From contig NZ_RYFF01000013.1 of NCBI RefSeq assembly GCF_004138165.1, positions 1 to 64,000 on the forward strand: a DNA stretch of 64,000 nt. Reading direction: 5' to 3'. The notes below the pieces were generated by a model. It was not told the origin of the DNA. It did no database searches and saw nothing but the letters and a program-made list of their open reading frames with translations. Source of the DNA: Candidatus Chloroploca sp. Khr17. Lineage in GTDB: Bacteria > Chloroflexota > Chloroflexia > Chloroflexales > Chloroflexaceae. The position numbers and the translations under genes were made by a program. Within the stretch, counting starts at the first letter, position 1. Every line of letters begins with the position of its first letter. Positions 7,956-15,828 of this stretch are shown in pieces.

Positions 7956-8888
7956 CTACCCTTCACCAAGCGCTTTGCGCTTTGCTTCAACAAAATGGCG
8001 CTGTTCCAGACGGATACTGCTCGTAAGGCGGCTGATCGTCGCACTCTCTTCGCTGCTGATGCCGCCCTCGGCGGCAGCGACGGCAAAGAGCGCATCAAGA
8101 AAGCGGACACGCTCGGCAATCGTGGTACGCTGGGCAAATTCGTAGGTCATGACATAGGGGTCAAGTTGATCATCGGCGCTTTCAGCGAGGGCGACCTCGG
8201 CGACCAACTCGGCCCGTTCGTGGCTAATCTCCCAGCCATGCTTGAGTGCAGTCACGATCCGCGTGCGCTCGGCCTCGCTGACGGGGGTCTCGACGTGCGC
8301 AATGGTTGCGAGGATGCCCCCGGCAAGCGCCAGTTTGCGCGCCTCGTCGGGTGGAATGCCCAGGTCTTCTTCGGGGGCTTTGCCGAGGCGAACGCGCACC
8401 CCATAATAGACACGATTGTTAAGAAACTCGTCGAGGTACTGTTCACGGTTGGGGCCGCGGGCTTTGATGCCAAAGGTACGCCGTAGCAGCGCCCCCATCC
8501 CGGCGAGCGGGCCAGCATCGGCTCGCATGACCGCCTGACGAATCTCATTGCCGACCGTTCGCTCTTCTTCGGTGACGACTCGATCAGCGGCGAGCAGACG
8601 ATCAAGCGCTTCGAGCGCGAGCGTACGATCAGTCGGGCCACGCAGGTTGGCTGCGAGTTCTTCCAGAAGGCGGGTGCGCTCCTCTGCTCCGACTGGCGAA
8701 TAGAGGTAAATATCGAGTTGCGCCCAGTCCTGCATCGTCAGACTCATCTCGTCGGAACCGACGTTCTGGCCCATTTCGGCGAGGAGATTCTTGAGGCTGT
8801 TGACCTCATCAAGCGCGAGTTCACCGTCGGCCCATGCAGCGGCGATAATGACTTTGGCGAGCGCCATTGCCAGCGGAGACTTTGCCAT
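7956..8888 (-). CDS. TerB-family protein
   Basis: The 310-residue, mostly helical protein opens with the TerB pattern: ALAKVIIAAAWADGELALDEVNSLKNLL. A second related half contains ALAGGILATIAHVETPVSEAERTRI and DALFAVAAAEGGISSEESATI. TerB domains are acidic helical modules that can bind metal and are linked to tellurite resistance and envelope stress, though most members have no tested function. There is no tellurite operon here; the gene sits between an acyl-CoA ligase and the M14 peptidase. A general stress or scaffolding role is only an inference. Confidence 0.75.
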   Translation of the reverse strand: MAKSPLAMALAKVIIAAAWADGELALDEVNSLKNLLAEMGQNVGSDEMSLTMQDWAQLDIYLYSPVGAEERTRLLEELAANLRGPTDRTLALEALDRLLAADRVVTEEERTVGNEIRQAVMRADAGPLAGMGALLRRTFGIKARGPNREQYLDEFLNNRVYYGVRVRLGKAPEEDLGIPPDEARKLALAGGILATIAHVETPVSEAERTRIVTALKHGWEISHERAELVAEVALAESADDQLDPYVMTYEFAQRTTIAERVRFLDALFAVAAAEGGISSEESATISRLTSSIRLEQRHFVEAKRKALGEG

Positions 8889-8898
8889 ACACCGTTCC

Positions 8899-10605
8899 TT
8901 ATGCTGTTTTCATTGCGGCGTCGTCGAAAAGGCCGAGTTCCTCGATGCTTTGCCGTCGCATCAGGAATTTCTGGATCTTGCCGGTCACCGTCATCGGAAA
9001 GGCTTCCACAAATTTGACATAACGAGGGATTTTGAAGTGAGCAATCTGGCCCTGGCAGAAGGCACGGATCTCCTCTTCGTCAGCGGTCGTACCGGGCTTG
9101 AGTTTCACCCAGGCCATGATTTCTTCGCCGTAGCGGCGGTCGGGCACCCCGATCACCTGGACATCACTGATCTTGGGATGGGTATAGAGAAACTCCTCGA
9201 TTTCGCGGGGATAGACATTCTCACCGCCGCGAATGATCATATCCTTGATGCGCCCGACAATATTAATATACCCCTCTTCGTCCATCACCGCCAGATCGCC
9301 AGTGTGCATCCAGCCAGCGCGGTCAATCGCCTTGTGCGTCGCCTCGTCGTTGTTCCAATACCCGAGCATCACACTATACCCGCGCGTACAGAGCTCACCC
9401 GTCTCCCCACGTGGCATGATCCGCCCGGTACCGGGATCGATGATCTTGACTTCGACGTGTGGATGCACCTGACCCACGGTACTGACCTGTTTTTCGAGCG
9501 GCGCACCAATGCGGGTCTGGGTGCTGACCGGACTGGTCTCGGTCATCCCGTAACAGATCTCGACATCGTGCATATGCATCACCGACTGCACCTGGCGCAT
9601 CACTTCGACCGGGCAGGGCGACCCGGCCATCACCCCGGTGCGCAGGCTGGTAAGATCGAAGCGCTTGAAGTCGGGATGCTCAAGCTCGGCGATGAACATC
9701 GTCGGCACGCCATAGAGCGCCGTCGCACGCTCGGTCTCCACGGCCTGTAAAACGGCCAGCGGCTCGAAGCCTTCACTTGGATAGATCATCGTGGCCCCGT
9801 GGGTGAGGCAGCCGAGGTTACCCATCACCATGCCAAAACAGTGGTAAAGAGGCACCGGAATAACGAGGCGATCCTGCTCGGTGAGGTGCATCAACGCGGC
9901 GACAAAGTAGCCGTTGTTCAGAATATTGTGATGGCTCAGGGTCGCCCCTTTGGGGTAGCCAGTCGTGCCCGAGGTGTATTGGATATTGATCGGATCGTCA
10001 AACTGCTGTTCGGCCTGACGGATCGGCAAGGCTTCGGGGCTAACCTGTTCGGCAGCCGCGAGCAGGTCGGCCCACGTCAGCATCCCAGGCGAAGGTTGGT
10101 CACCGAGGCGCACGACCATCTCGAGTTCGGGGAGGCGGGCCGCTTGCACGTGTCCAGGGGACGCTTCATTCAATTCAGGTACGAGTTCATACATCATCGC
10201 GGTGTAGTCACTGGTGCGAAACTGGGGCGCAATGATGAGCATCCGACACCCGGCTTGACTCAGGGCATATTCGAGTTCGTGGAGACGATAGGATGGATTG
10301 ATATTGACCAGAACTAGGCCGACTTTGGCCGTCGCAAACTGGGTAATCGCCCATTCGGCCCGATTCGGGGCCCAGATACCAACCCGCTCGCCTTTGACCA
10401 GACCGAGCGCCATCAAGCCACGGGCGCAGCGATCGACCTCGGTTTTAAGCTCAGCATAGGTATACCGTAACCCCTGCGCACAGCAGACCAGGGCTTCGTT
10501 CGCGGGAAAACGCGCCGCAATGCGCTCAAAACACGCCCCAATCGTCTCACCGAGTAGCGGCTGTGTGCTCGTCCCACTGACATAGCTCCCTTGCGTTGTC
10601 TCCAT
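8899..10605 (-). CDS. AMP-dependent acyl-CoA ligase (FadD-like)
   Basis: The 568-residue protein has all the ANL-superfamily motifs: the P-loop [18 protein letters not shown], the adenine motif YGMTETSPV, the hinge region [19 protein letters not shown] followed by [19 protein letters not shown], and the C-terminal catalytic Lys in VTGKIQKF. The closest known group activates medium- or long-chain fatty acids as CoA thioesters, for degradation or lipid synthesis. The ATG at 10605 has AGAGGAG right upstream. The frame stays open to 10896, but that Trp/Arg-rich extension is antisense noise from the Gly-rich tail of the neighbouring gene. It lies 10 bp before the TerB gene. Confidence 0.88.
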   Translation of the reverse strand: METTQGSYVSGTSTQPLLGETIGACFERIAARFPANEALVCCAQGLRYTYAELKTEVDRCARGLMALGLVKGERVGIWAPNRAEWAITQFATAKVGLVLVNINPSYRLHELEYALSQAGCRMLIIAPQFRTSDYTAMMYELVPELNEASPGHVQAARLPELEMVVRLGDQPSPGMLTWADLLAAAEQVSPEALPIRQAEQQFDDPINIQYTSGTTGYPKGATLSHHNILNNGYFVAALMHLTEQDRLVIPVPLYHCFGMVMGNLGCLTHGATMIYPSEGFEPLAVLQAVETERATALYGVPTMFIAELEHPDFKRFDLTSLRTGVMAGSPCPVEVMRQVQSVMHMHDVEICYGMTETSPVSTQTRIGAPLEKQVSTVGQVHPHVEVKIIDPGTGRIMPRGETGELCTRGYSVMLGYWNNDEATHKAIDRAGWMHTGDLAVMDEEGYINIVGRIKDMIIRGGENVYPREIEEFLYTHPKISDVQVIGVPDRRYGEEIMAWVKLKPGTTADEEEIRAFCQGQIAHFKIPRYVKFVEAFPMTVTGKIQKFLMRRQSIEELGLFDDAAMKTA

Positions 10606-10662
10606 AAGCTCCTCTGCTTGGTTCTTCTGACGTACGTGTTCACATATAGGGTAACAGGCAAG

Positions 10663-10725
10663 CCTGGGAGCGAGCGCGTCCCGCCCTCGGGATGTCTTCG
10701 AGGGCATCCCGCTCTCGCTCCCAGG
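10663..10725. terminator. long hairpin between TPM gene and acyl-CoA ligase
   Basis: CCTGGGAGCGAG (10663-10674) pairs with CTCGCTCCCAGG (10714-10725), and an inner hairpin (GCCCTCG/CGAGGGC) extends it. There is no T-tract. It may be a REP-like element that ends transcription from the TPM gene. Confidence 0.5.
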
Positions 10726-10772
10726 ACACGTGTGTGGGCAACTCTGCCCCTCATCAGCGGTGGCTGGACGGC

Positions 10773-12542
10773 TTACCAACCACCACCAGAACGCCCGCCA
10801 CCAAAGCTCCCACCGGAACGCCCGCCACCAAAACTGCCGCCCGAACGCCCGCCACTCCCCCAGCCGCTGCTGCCGCGACTCGAGCCACTGCTCCAACTGC
10901 CCGAGCCACCCCAGCCACCGCGGCGGCCTGTGCCCATGATGATCACAGGGCCAAGCCCGCCACCGCCACCCGAGGGGCGTGAGGTGTGTTTACGGATCTC
11001 ATTGGCAGCTTCCCGGGCTTCTTGCGCAATCGCTTTGGCCTCCTCAATCGTTTGTTTCAGTTCTTGCTCACCGGTAATCGGCAAGCGGATTTTATCAAAG
11101 CGGGCGCGGGCCTCCGTGACTTGCTTTTTTGCCCCCGACGGCGTCCGCTTGCCGGCCTGCTGGTCCAGGCGTTCGGCCTCTTCGACGGCAGTCCGCGCAT
11201 CAGTCATGGCGCTATTGAGATCGGTGCGCAACTGTTCAAGGCGTTGGGTATCGGCGAGTGCGGCCTGATAGACCACGCTGCTTTCGGTTTGGACATAACT
11301 ATAGGCTTCAAGGGCCTCTTTGAAGGCCGTGCGGCGCCGCTCTTCTTCCCAGGTTCCGGCCTGCTTATGCGCCTGCTGGGCCTTTTCAAAGCGTTCCACC
11401 AGGACCTTGACCGACGCAGTTGTCGTGGCCTGGATATCGTTGCCGTGCAGATTGATAAAGCGGGCGATCTTATTGATCTCGCCGCTAACGAGTGGCCCGA
11501 GTTTCTCGACCTGCTGACGGAGTTTCTCCATCGACTCGGCTTCGCCGCGCGCGGCGGCGAGGGCTGCATCAGCCAGGCGATCGGCGGTGGTGGCGGCGGT
11601 CGCGAGGCGCAGCCAGTCTGGCTTGGCCTGAGCGGCCTCCTGCTGAGCTACGGCAAGCTGCTGCGCAGCCTCGTGCAACTGTTGCTCGGGGACTTTGCTG
11701 ACATCGGGATCATTGGCTTTGACAAAAGCGAGACCAGCCTCGATGCTGCGTTCGGCCTCTTCCAGCAACTCACGCGCCGACGCACGGGCCGTTTCAAGGT
11801 CCTGCAGGCGGGTGATGATCGCCTCAATCAACTGATCAACATAGGTGAGTTCCTGCTCAGCGGCATCAAGTTGCTCGCTAGCGGCCACAAACGCCTGCAC
11901 CTCCATCGCATTCTGCTCCTGGGCGCGTTCCCAGTGTTCGTGGGCGCGGTCGGCGGCAGCCTCGGCTTCGCTGCCATTGCCCCGAATATCGCTCCAGCTA
12001 CTCTCGGCAAACTCGTCCACCTGATCAAAGACCTCGTGGCCCTCGGCAATCTTGCGGGCCGTAGCTTCACCACGGGCCTGGATCGCTGTGAGACGGGCAG
12101 CATTGGCGGCCCGCAGCGCGGGTGCGCCACTGCCCGAGGCCACAGCCTGGACGAGTTTCGCTTGCGCCATACCAAGCTGATCGCGGGCGGTATCATACTG
12201 CTGAGATTGCAGTGCATCGGCAGTTGAGCCGAGCGCCGTCTCGACCAACGCGAGCGCCTCGTGCATCAGATCGAGGCGATACCCCTCGGCGAGCACCGCC
12301 TCGGCAGCGGTACGTTCAGCGGCCGTATCGGCCAGAATACCGGCGAACTGGTTCGCCAGTGCAATCAAAATATCTGCTTGTTCCGACGCTACCTTAGCGG
12401 CTGCCGTCGCTTCTGGAGCCTGATACGACTTCATTGCGGCGGTCGCACGTGCAACCTCTGTACTAATCGGGGCGAGCGCGGCCGCGGGATCGGCAATCGC
12501 ATCGCCCAGGATCGCAAGACGGTTGGTAGCGTCGGTCAGGCT
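10773..12542 (-). CDS. -1 frame extension of the TPM-domain protein: coiled coil and Gly-rich tail
   Basis: This frame continues the gene at 12536-13519 after a shift of -1 at an A7 run (12542-12548). From the shift it reads [18 protein letters not shown] and then about 470 residues of Ala/Glu/Gln-rich coiled coil. A hydrophobic segment (LGPVIIMG) and a Gly/Ser tail with repeated [11 protein letters not shown] end it. This is the normal C-terminal architecture of long Chloroflexota TPM proteins, so the two frames clearly encode one protein of about 915 residues. The first ATG in this frame is only at 12434 and has no ribosome site, which argues against independent translation. It is either programmed frameshifting, a mutation, or a base miscall. 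Confidence 0.75.
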   Translation of the reverse strand, partial: SLTDATNRLAILGDAIADPAAALAPISTEVARATAAMKSYQAPEATAAAKVASEQADILIALANQFAGILADTAAERTAAEAVLAEGYRLDLMHEALALVETALGSTADALQSQQYDTARDQLGMAQAKLVQAVASGSGAPALRAANAARLTAIQARGEATARKIAEGHEVFDQVDEFAESSWSDIRGNGSEAEAAADRAHEHWERAQEQNAMEVQAFVAASEQLDAAEQELTYVDQLIEAIITRLQDLETARASARELLEEAERSIEAGLAFVKANDPDVSKVPEQQLHEAAQQLAVAQQEAAQAKPDWLRLATAATTADRLADAALAAARGEAESMEKLRQQVEKLGPLVSGEINKIARFINLHGNDIQATTTASVKVLVERFEKAQQAHKQAGTWEEERRRTAFKEALEAYSYVQTESSVVYQAALADTQRLEQLRTDLNSAMTDARTAVEEAERLDQQAGKRTPSGAKKQVTEARARFDKIRLPITGEQELKQTIEEAKAIAQEAREAANEIRKHTSRPSGGGGGLGPVIIMGTGRRGGWGGSGSWSSGSSRGSSGWGSGGRSGGSFGGGRSGGSFGGGRSGGGW

Positions 12543-13519
12543 TTTTTTGCGCGGTCGAGTTCCTCCTGCGCAATACGCGCCTGCTCATCGAGGTCACGGC
12601 GAAGTTGTTCGATGACGGCCAGTTCATCGCTGACCGTATCGCAGGCGACACTCACCTGATCGTATTGCACGGCAGCCTCTTCAAACTGCGCATTGCTTGG
12701 TTTTTCGTGACGCTCGAGTTGGTCACCGGTCTCCTTGAAGGTTTGCTGCGCCTTGACAAAATCGGCTAGCGCCGCTTTTTGGAGGGTCGCAAGGCGGTTG
12801 ATATCCGCTTTGGCATACGAGACCGCATCAAACTTCGCCTTGTCGTCAGCGTTACGGAAGCGCTGGCCGAGATCGGTAATCTTGAGACTCGCCGCCTCGC
12901 GGGCGTCCTTAAGCCGTTGCTGAGCGGCAGCGCGGGCCTGCGCGGTACGGCGGCGGCGCGTAAACGCAAAGGCCCCGGCCCCGGCAGCGGCGAGACCACC
13001 AACACCGAGCACAACTGGCGTTGGATCAAAATTGACCGTTGTGCCGCCACCGGGTGTCGGCGGGTTCACGATCGCATTCTCGATGGCCCCGAGCGCGCTC
13101 ACCACACCACCGGTAAAATCGCCAGACGAGAGACCAGGGTTTAGTTCGGTACGACGGATCGCCTCGGCATTCTCATTGACGCCAAGGGCGCGGGCCCAAT
13201 CATCGCCATACGCGATCTCACTATACGGTGGATTCTCGGCCACATAGATCGCGATCAACGCATTGAGCATCGTGCCATCGGGACGCCCAACGCCATCATC
13301 GATCATGCGTTCCGTAAAATCATCGGCATCACCATTGGGCACAATATAGACCGCAACGGTAGCCCCGCGATTCAGCAATGGACGCGCTGCCTGCTCAACC
13401 TCGCCACGATCCAGGCGACCGTCTGGATCAGTAATGAGCACACGTCCTTGGGCAAACGCTGGAACAGCCAGAAGCAGGAGCAAGGCGATCGCTGCTACTA
13501 GTCGAAGAACATGACGCAC
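12536..13519 (-). CDS. TPM-domain membrane protein, zero-frame product
   Basis: A signal peptide (RLVAAIALLLLLAVPAFAQG) is followed by a TPM domain of about 125 residues (TDPDGRLDRGEVEQAA, VYIVPNGD, EIAYGDDWA). A transmembrane helix (PVVLGVGGLAAAGAGAFAF) with an RRRR stop follows, then the start of a coiled coil. TPM domains occur in extracytoplasmic proteins that assist photosystem repair or membrane-complex assembly. The frame stops at TGA (12536-12538) directly after the A7 run, giving 327 residues. I prefer the GTG at 13519, because GGGGAGG lies 9 nt before it and the signal peptide then starts cleanly; an ATG at 13555 would sit on the -10 box. The rest of the protein is in the -1 frame. 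Confidence 0.8.
   Translation of the reverse strand: MRHVLRLVAAIALLLLLAVPAFAQGRVLITDPDGRLDRGEVEQAARPLLNRGATVAVYIVPNGDADDFTERMIDDGVGRPDGTMLNALIAIYVAENPPYSEIAYGDDWARALGVNENAEAIRRTELNPGLSSGDFTGGVVSALGAIENAIVNPPTPGGGTTVNFDPTPVVLGVGGLAAAGAGAFAFTRRRRTAQARAAAQQRLKDAREAASLKITDLGQRFRNADDKAKFDAVSYAKADINRLATLQKAALADFVKAQQTFKETGDQLERHEKPSNAQFEEAAVQYDQVSVACDTVSDELAVIEQLRRDLDEQARIAQEELDRAKKA
12542..12567 (-). promoter_or_regulatory. candidate programmed -1 frameshift site
   Basis: The codons GCA-AAA-AAA form an A-AAA-AAA slippery heptamer (12548 to 12542). An AGGAGG sequence lies 13 nt upstream (12567 to 12562), and a zero-frame TGA follows 3 nt downstream. The layout matches that of dnaX in Escherichia coli, where a Shine-Dalgarno-like element stimulates -1 slippage on A-AAA-AAG. 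No strong stem-loop is evident after it by eye. Confidence 0.5.
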
Positions 13520-13558
13520 AGCACTATTCCTCCCCACGAATTCTTTCTTGTACATGAG

Positions 13559-13564
13559 ATTATA
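13559..13564 (-). promoter_or_regulatory. -10 element of the TPM gene
   Basis: TATAAT reads on the minus strand just before the ATG at 13555, so transcription should start near 13552. This supports the downstream GTG at 13519 as the real start. No good -35 is seen. Confidence 0.45.
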
Positions 13565-13617
13565 GCATGGGGGACTGGCCTCATCCGCATGATTGATGGG
13601 TCAACGAAGTTTTAGCC

Positions 13618-15243
13618 TTACCCCTCCTGCGCCTGGCGTTTCTGATCGAGGCGCTGCTCAGCGGTGAGCCGCTCTAGGCCATAGTCGTTCTGATCGACAA
13701 ACTGCATGCCTTTGGCAAGCGTCGGGTGGACAGCGCTGATTTCACGGAACATCGCCTGGGCAATCTGGCGATAGGAGGGATGCCCCTGGCGTGTGCTGCG
13801 CAGTTCGATCAGGTGATACGCCTCGCGTAAATTCAATTTGATCCGCCAGCGCACGCGGAAACCGAAAGGAACTGCGTACTGGGCTTCGTTCGGGAAATCG
13901 GCTTGCATCGCGATGCAGACCTCGGCGGCCTGTTGCAAGGCGGCCCGATACGTATCGCCCACCCCAACCTCTTCAAGCTCGGGTGGCACAACGAACCCAT
14001 GTGCTACCGTGAAGCGCTGGCGCTCCTGGGTCAGCACTCGGTGACGCTGAAGATCGCGGTATGCACCGATGTCCGCCAGGATATCAAAGCTGTAGTATGG
14101 CTCTTCAAACGCCCGCCCGGGGCGATGAAAGCGGCTCGCACGCTCGCCGATCGCGGCCTCAATCAGGGTGACCCGCTCGGCCTCGGGCATGGCCTCAACG
14201 CGTTCCTGTATGTCCATAAGCGGCAGATCCAGGTGAGGATAGAGAATCGCCGCCACGGTCTTCTCTTCCGCTTGAGGATCATAGTCAACCAAGCGAACTG
14301 TGACCTCGTCTTGGGATGGCTGAGATGCATCCATGTGCGCGGCGATAGCGGCGACGCGCTCGCGGAGCGTCGCGATGTAGGCTGCATAGGCGCGTCCACG
14401 GTCGCCTTTCGAGCGCTTCACAAAAGCCGGGATCACCAGATCCAGTTCGCCCTGCATCGCCTCGCCAAGCTGTTGCGTCTCGGCGAACGGGGTGGCGGCA
14501 AGCTTGGTGAGCAGATACTCGAAGGCCCGTCCATTGCCAAAGAGCCCCACGTTGGTGCGGGTCGCCATCGGGAGCAGGCCGCGCAGCAGGTCGAAAGCTT
14601 TCGCCTGGGTCGCGCTTGCGTAGGCTCGCTGCGACGTCACCGGGTCACGCGGAAACTGGGTCTGTACCCACGCCTGCACCGGGGCAAGCAGCGCACTGTA
14701 GGTACGAAACAGATGATCCATTGCGTCGGTGAAGCGTGCGGCATACGGCGATGCCATCAGGGCAGGCTCGCGCAGGTAAGCGTAGCCCTCAGGCCCCTGC
14801 TGATCGAAGCGGACATAACGGGTCGACTTTTCGAGCGGCGAGAGCCCGAGCCGACTATCTTCGAGCACCTTGGCCGCGATATTGCTCACGCCCTCGCAGG
14901 CAACATGGGCACCACCGAGTTCAGCGACCGAATCGTCACCGTAGCCGACCAGCACTCGCTCGTAGAAAGCCTCGGCCTGCTTGACGGCAACCAGTTGCGC
15001 AGCAGGATCATTGCCGGCCCCGGCCACGATCAAGTGGAAACCCGACTCGGGCGCGCTGATAAACTCATCAAGCAAGAGACGACGCAGACTTTTGGTACTC
15101 CGACTATAGCGTGAGAAGAGTGCGCCCTTCACCACCTCGGGAAGATTGCGCAAGCAAAAGATCGGACGCTCGGTATTGGTCACAAAGGGCTGGAGCAGCG
15201 CGATCTCCTCTGCGGTAAAGTGCTCGGCGTTCGGCTCAAACAT
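13618..15243 (-). CDS. thyX: long two-domain ThyX-family (FAD-dependent thymidylate synthase-like) protein
   Basis: At 541 residues this is twice the usual ThyX length. The N-terminal half resembles ThyX around GDDSVAELGGAHVACEGVSN and LEKSTRYVRFD (about residue 140), but the place of the RHR motif reads LEDSRLG. The C-terminal half carries the recognisable motif QRHRVLTQERQRF (about residue 400), corresponding to RHRxxSxNExSxR with substitutions, followed by a typical ThyX end. True ThyX makes dTMP from dUMP using FAD, NADPH and methylene-folate as a homotetramer. A fused pair with one degenerate site could be a pseudo-dimer or a paralogue with a different role. The ATG at 15243 has AGGAG seven bases upstream. 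The frame open to 15417 lies over a repeat and is not coding. Confidence 0.75.
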   Translation of the reverse strand: MFEPNAEHFTAEEIALLQPFVTNTERPIFCLRNLPEVVKGALFSRYSRSTKSLRRLLLDEFISAPESGFHLIVAGAGNDPAAQLVAVKQAEAFYERVLVGYGDDSVAELGGAHVACEGVSNIAAKVLEDSRLGLSPLEKSTRYVRFDQQGPEGYAYLREPALMASPYAARFTDAMDHLFRTYSALLAPVQAWVQTQFPRDPVTSQRAYASATQAKAFDLLRGLLPMATRTNVGLFGNGRAFEYLLTKLAATPFAETQQLGEAMQGELDLVIPAFVKRSKGDRGRAYAAYIATLRERVAAIAAHMDASQPSQDEVTVRLVDYDPQAEEKTVAAILYPHLDLPLMDIQERVEAMPEAERVTLIEAAIGERASRFHRPGRAFEEPYYSFDILADIGAYRDLQRHRVLTQERQRFTVAHGFVVPPELEEVGVGDTYRAALQQAAEVCIAMQADFPNEAQYAVPFGFRVRWRIKLNLREAYHLIELRSTRQGHPSYRQIAQAMFREISAVHPTLAKGMQFVDQNDYGLERLTAEQRLDQKRQAQEG

Positions 15244-15365
15244 CAAGGAGCTCCTGAATAGTCTGTCAACAAAAGTTCCCGCTATGCCTAGGAGCGCGGG
15301 CAGCTCGCCCGCTTCGGGCGCACCAGCGGGCGGGCCGCCCGCACTCCCGGGTCGCGCCTTATCAG

Positions 15366-15385
15366 AAAACTTCATTCCCAGACTA
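15366..15385. repeat. MITE end copy
   Basis: The sequence AACTTCATTCCCAGACTA recurs here alone, without the rest of the element seen at 59992-60120. It lies between the thyX-like gene and the pucC leader. Confidence 0.6.
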
Positions 15386-15495
15386 CTAAAACAGATCGGT
15401 TGGGTATCCAGGGCCAATACGGTTCAAGGTATTGGATCGAGGGCATTGTACCGCAGACTGGGCAAAGCGAGAATTGCCTACGCGATCACGCAGAC

Positions 15496-15523
15496 TGGAC
15501 ACCTTCAAGAAGTATGCTATAAT
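15496..15523 (+). promoter_or_regulatory. promoter of the pucC leader
   Basis: TGGACA (15496-15501) and TATAAT (15518-15523) are separated by 16 nt, with TGC before the -10 (extended -10). Transcription should start near 15530, about 300 nt before the PucC-type start codon. Confidence 0.65.
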
Positions 15524-15529
15524 CCACGC

Positions 15530-15682
15530 TATTGTCATCTGTACCTATTCAGCCCCGATAGTCTCGTGGTCACCCGCTGGCCCGGATGCCAGGGCGTACA
15601 TGCATGCCCCTGAGCACCCGTAGCCTCTTGGGCTACAGGTTGTTGTCTAACCCCGGTTCTCGCAAGAAGCCGGTTTTTTCCG
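15530..15682 (+). ncRNA. structured leader or small RNA ending in an intrinsic terminator
   Basis: Between the promoter and a T6 run the transcript can form CTGGC/GCCAG (15577-15592) and GTAGCC-TCTTG-GGCTAC (15620-15636). A terminator-like stem (about CCGGTTCT/AAGAAGCCGG, 15654-15673) follows, with T6 at 15674-15679. It could be an attenuator or riboswitch-like leader of the transporter gene, or a free small RNA of about 150 nt. It does not match any RNA family I can recognise by eye. Confidence 0.4.
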
Positions 15683-15718
15683 ATCAATTTGCAATCTATC
15701 ATTGAGGAACAGTGCATT

Positions 15719-15793
15719 ATGCCTGAAGAGCCACTGATCGGCTCCCTGGTGCCTTGTTCTTCGCTGGGTACATACCTTAGATGGGTCGGATAG
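15719..15793 (+). CDS. possible 24-residue leader peptide
   Basis: ATG at 15719 follows TTGAGGAAC by a workable distance and encodes MPEEPLIGSLVPCSSLGTY plus five residues before TAG. It lies between the terminator-like hairpin and the transporter gene. It shows no run of a single regulatory amino acid and may be chance. Confidence 0.2.
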   Translation: MPEEPLIGSLVPCSSLGTYLRWVG

Positions 15794-15828
15794 ACACCGG
15801 CCCAGACTCCAAGAAATGGAGGGGTTCC

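Larger units (their letters stand above)
15244..15828. other. gene-free stretch with repeats and a structured leader
   Basis: From left to right it holds GC-rich inverted repeats (15290-15357), a MITE end (15366-15385), a good promoter (15496-15523), and a set of hairpins ending in a terminator (about 15577-15680). A short possible leader ORF (15719-15793) and the ribosome site of the pucC-type gene (15818-15822) follow. Confidence 0.6.

Noticed and set aside
10606-10896. Trp/Arg-rich N-terminal extension of the acyl-CoA ligase
   Set aside because: The conserved protein starts at 10605 with a strong ribosome site; the extension overlaps a hairpin and the Gly-rich end of the neighbouring gene.
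10986-12227. 413-codon open frame on the plus strand
   Set aside because: It mirrors the Ala/Glu-rich coiled coil of the TPM protein on the other strand; no independent signal.
13903-15114. 403-codon open frame on the plus strand
   Set aside because: It is antisense to the ThyX-like gene, has no family features, and arises from the codon bias of the real gene.
15781-15828. Upstream ATG of the PucC-type gene
   Set aside because: No ribosome site; the GTG at 15829 has GGAGG at six bases.
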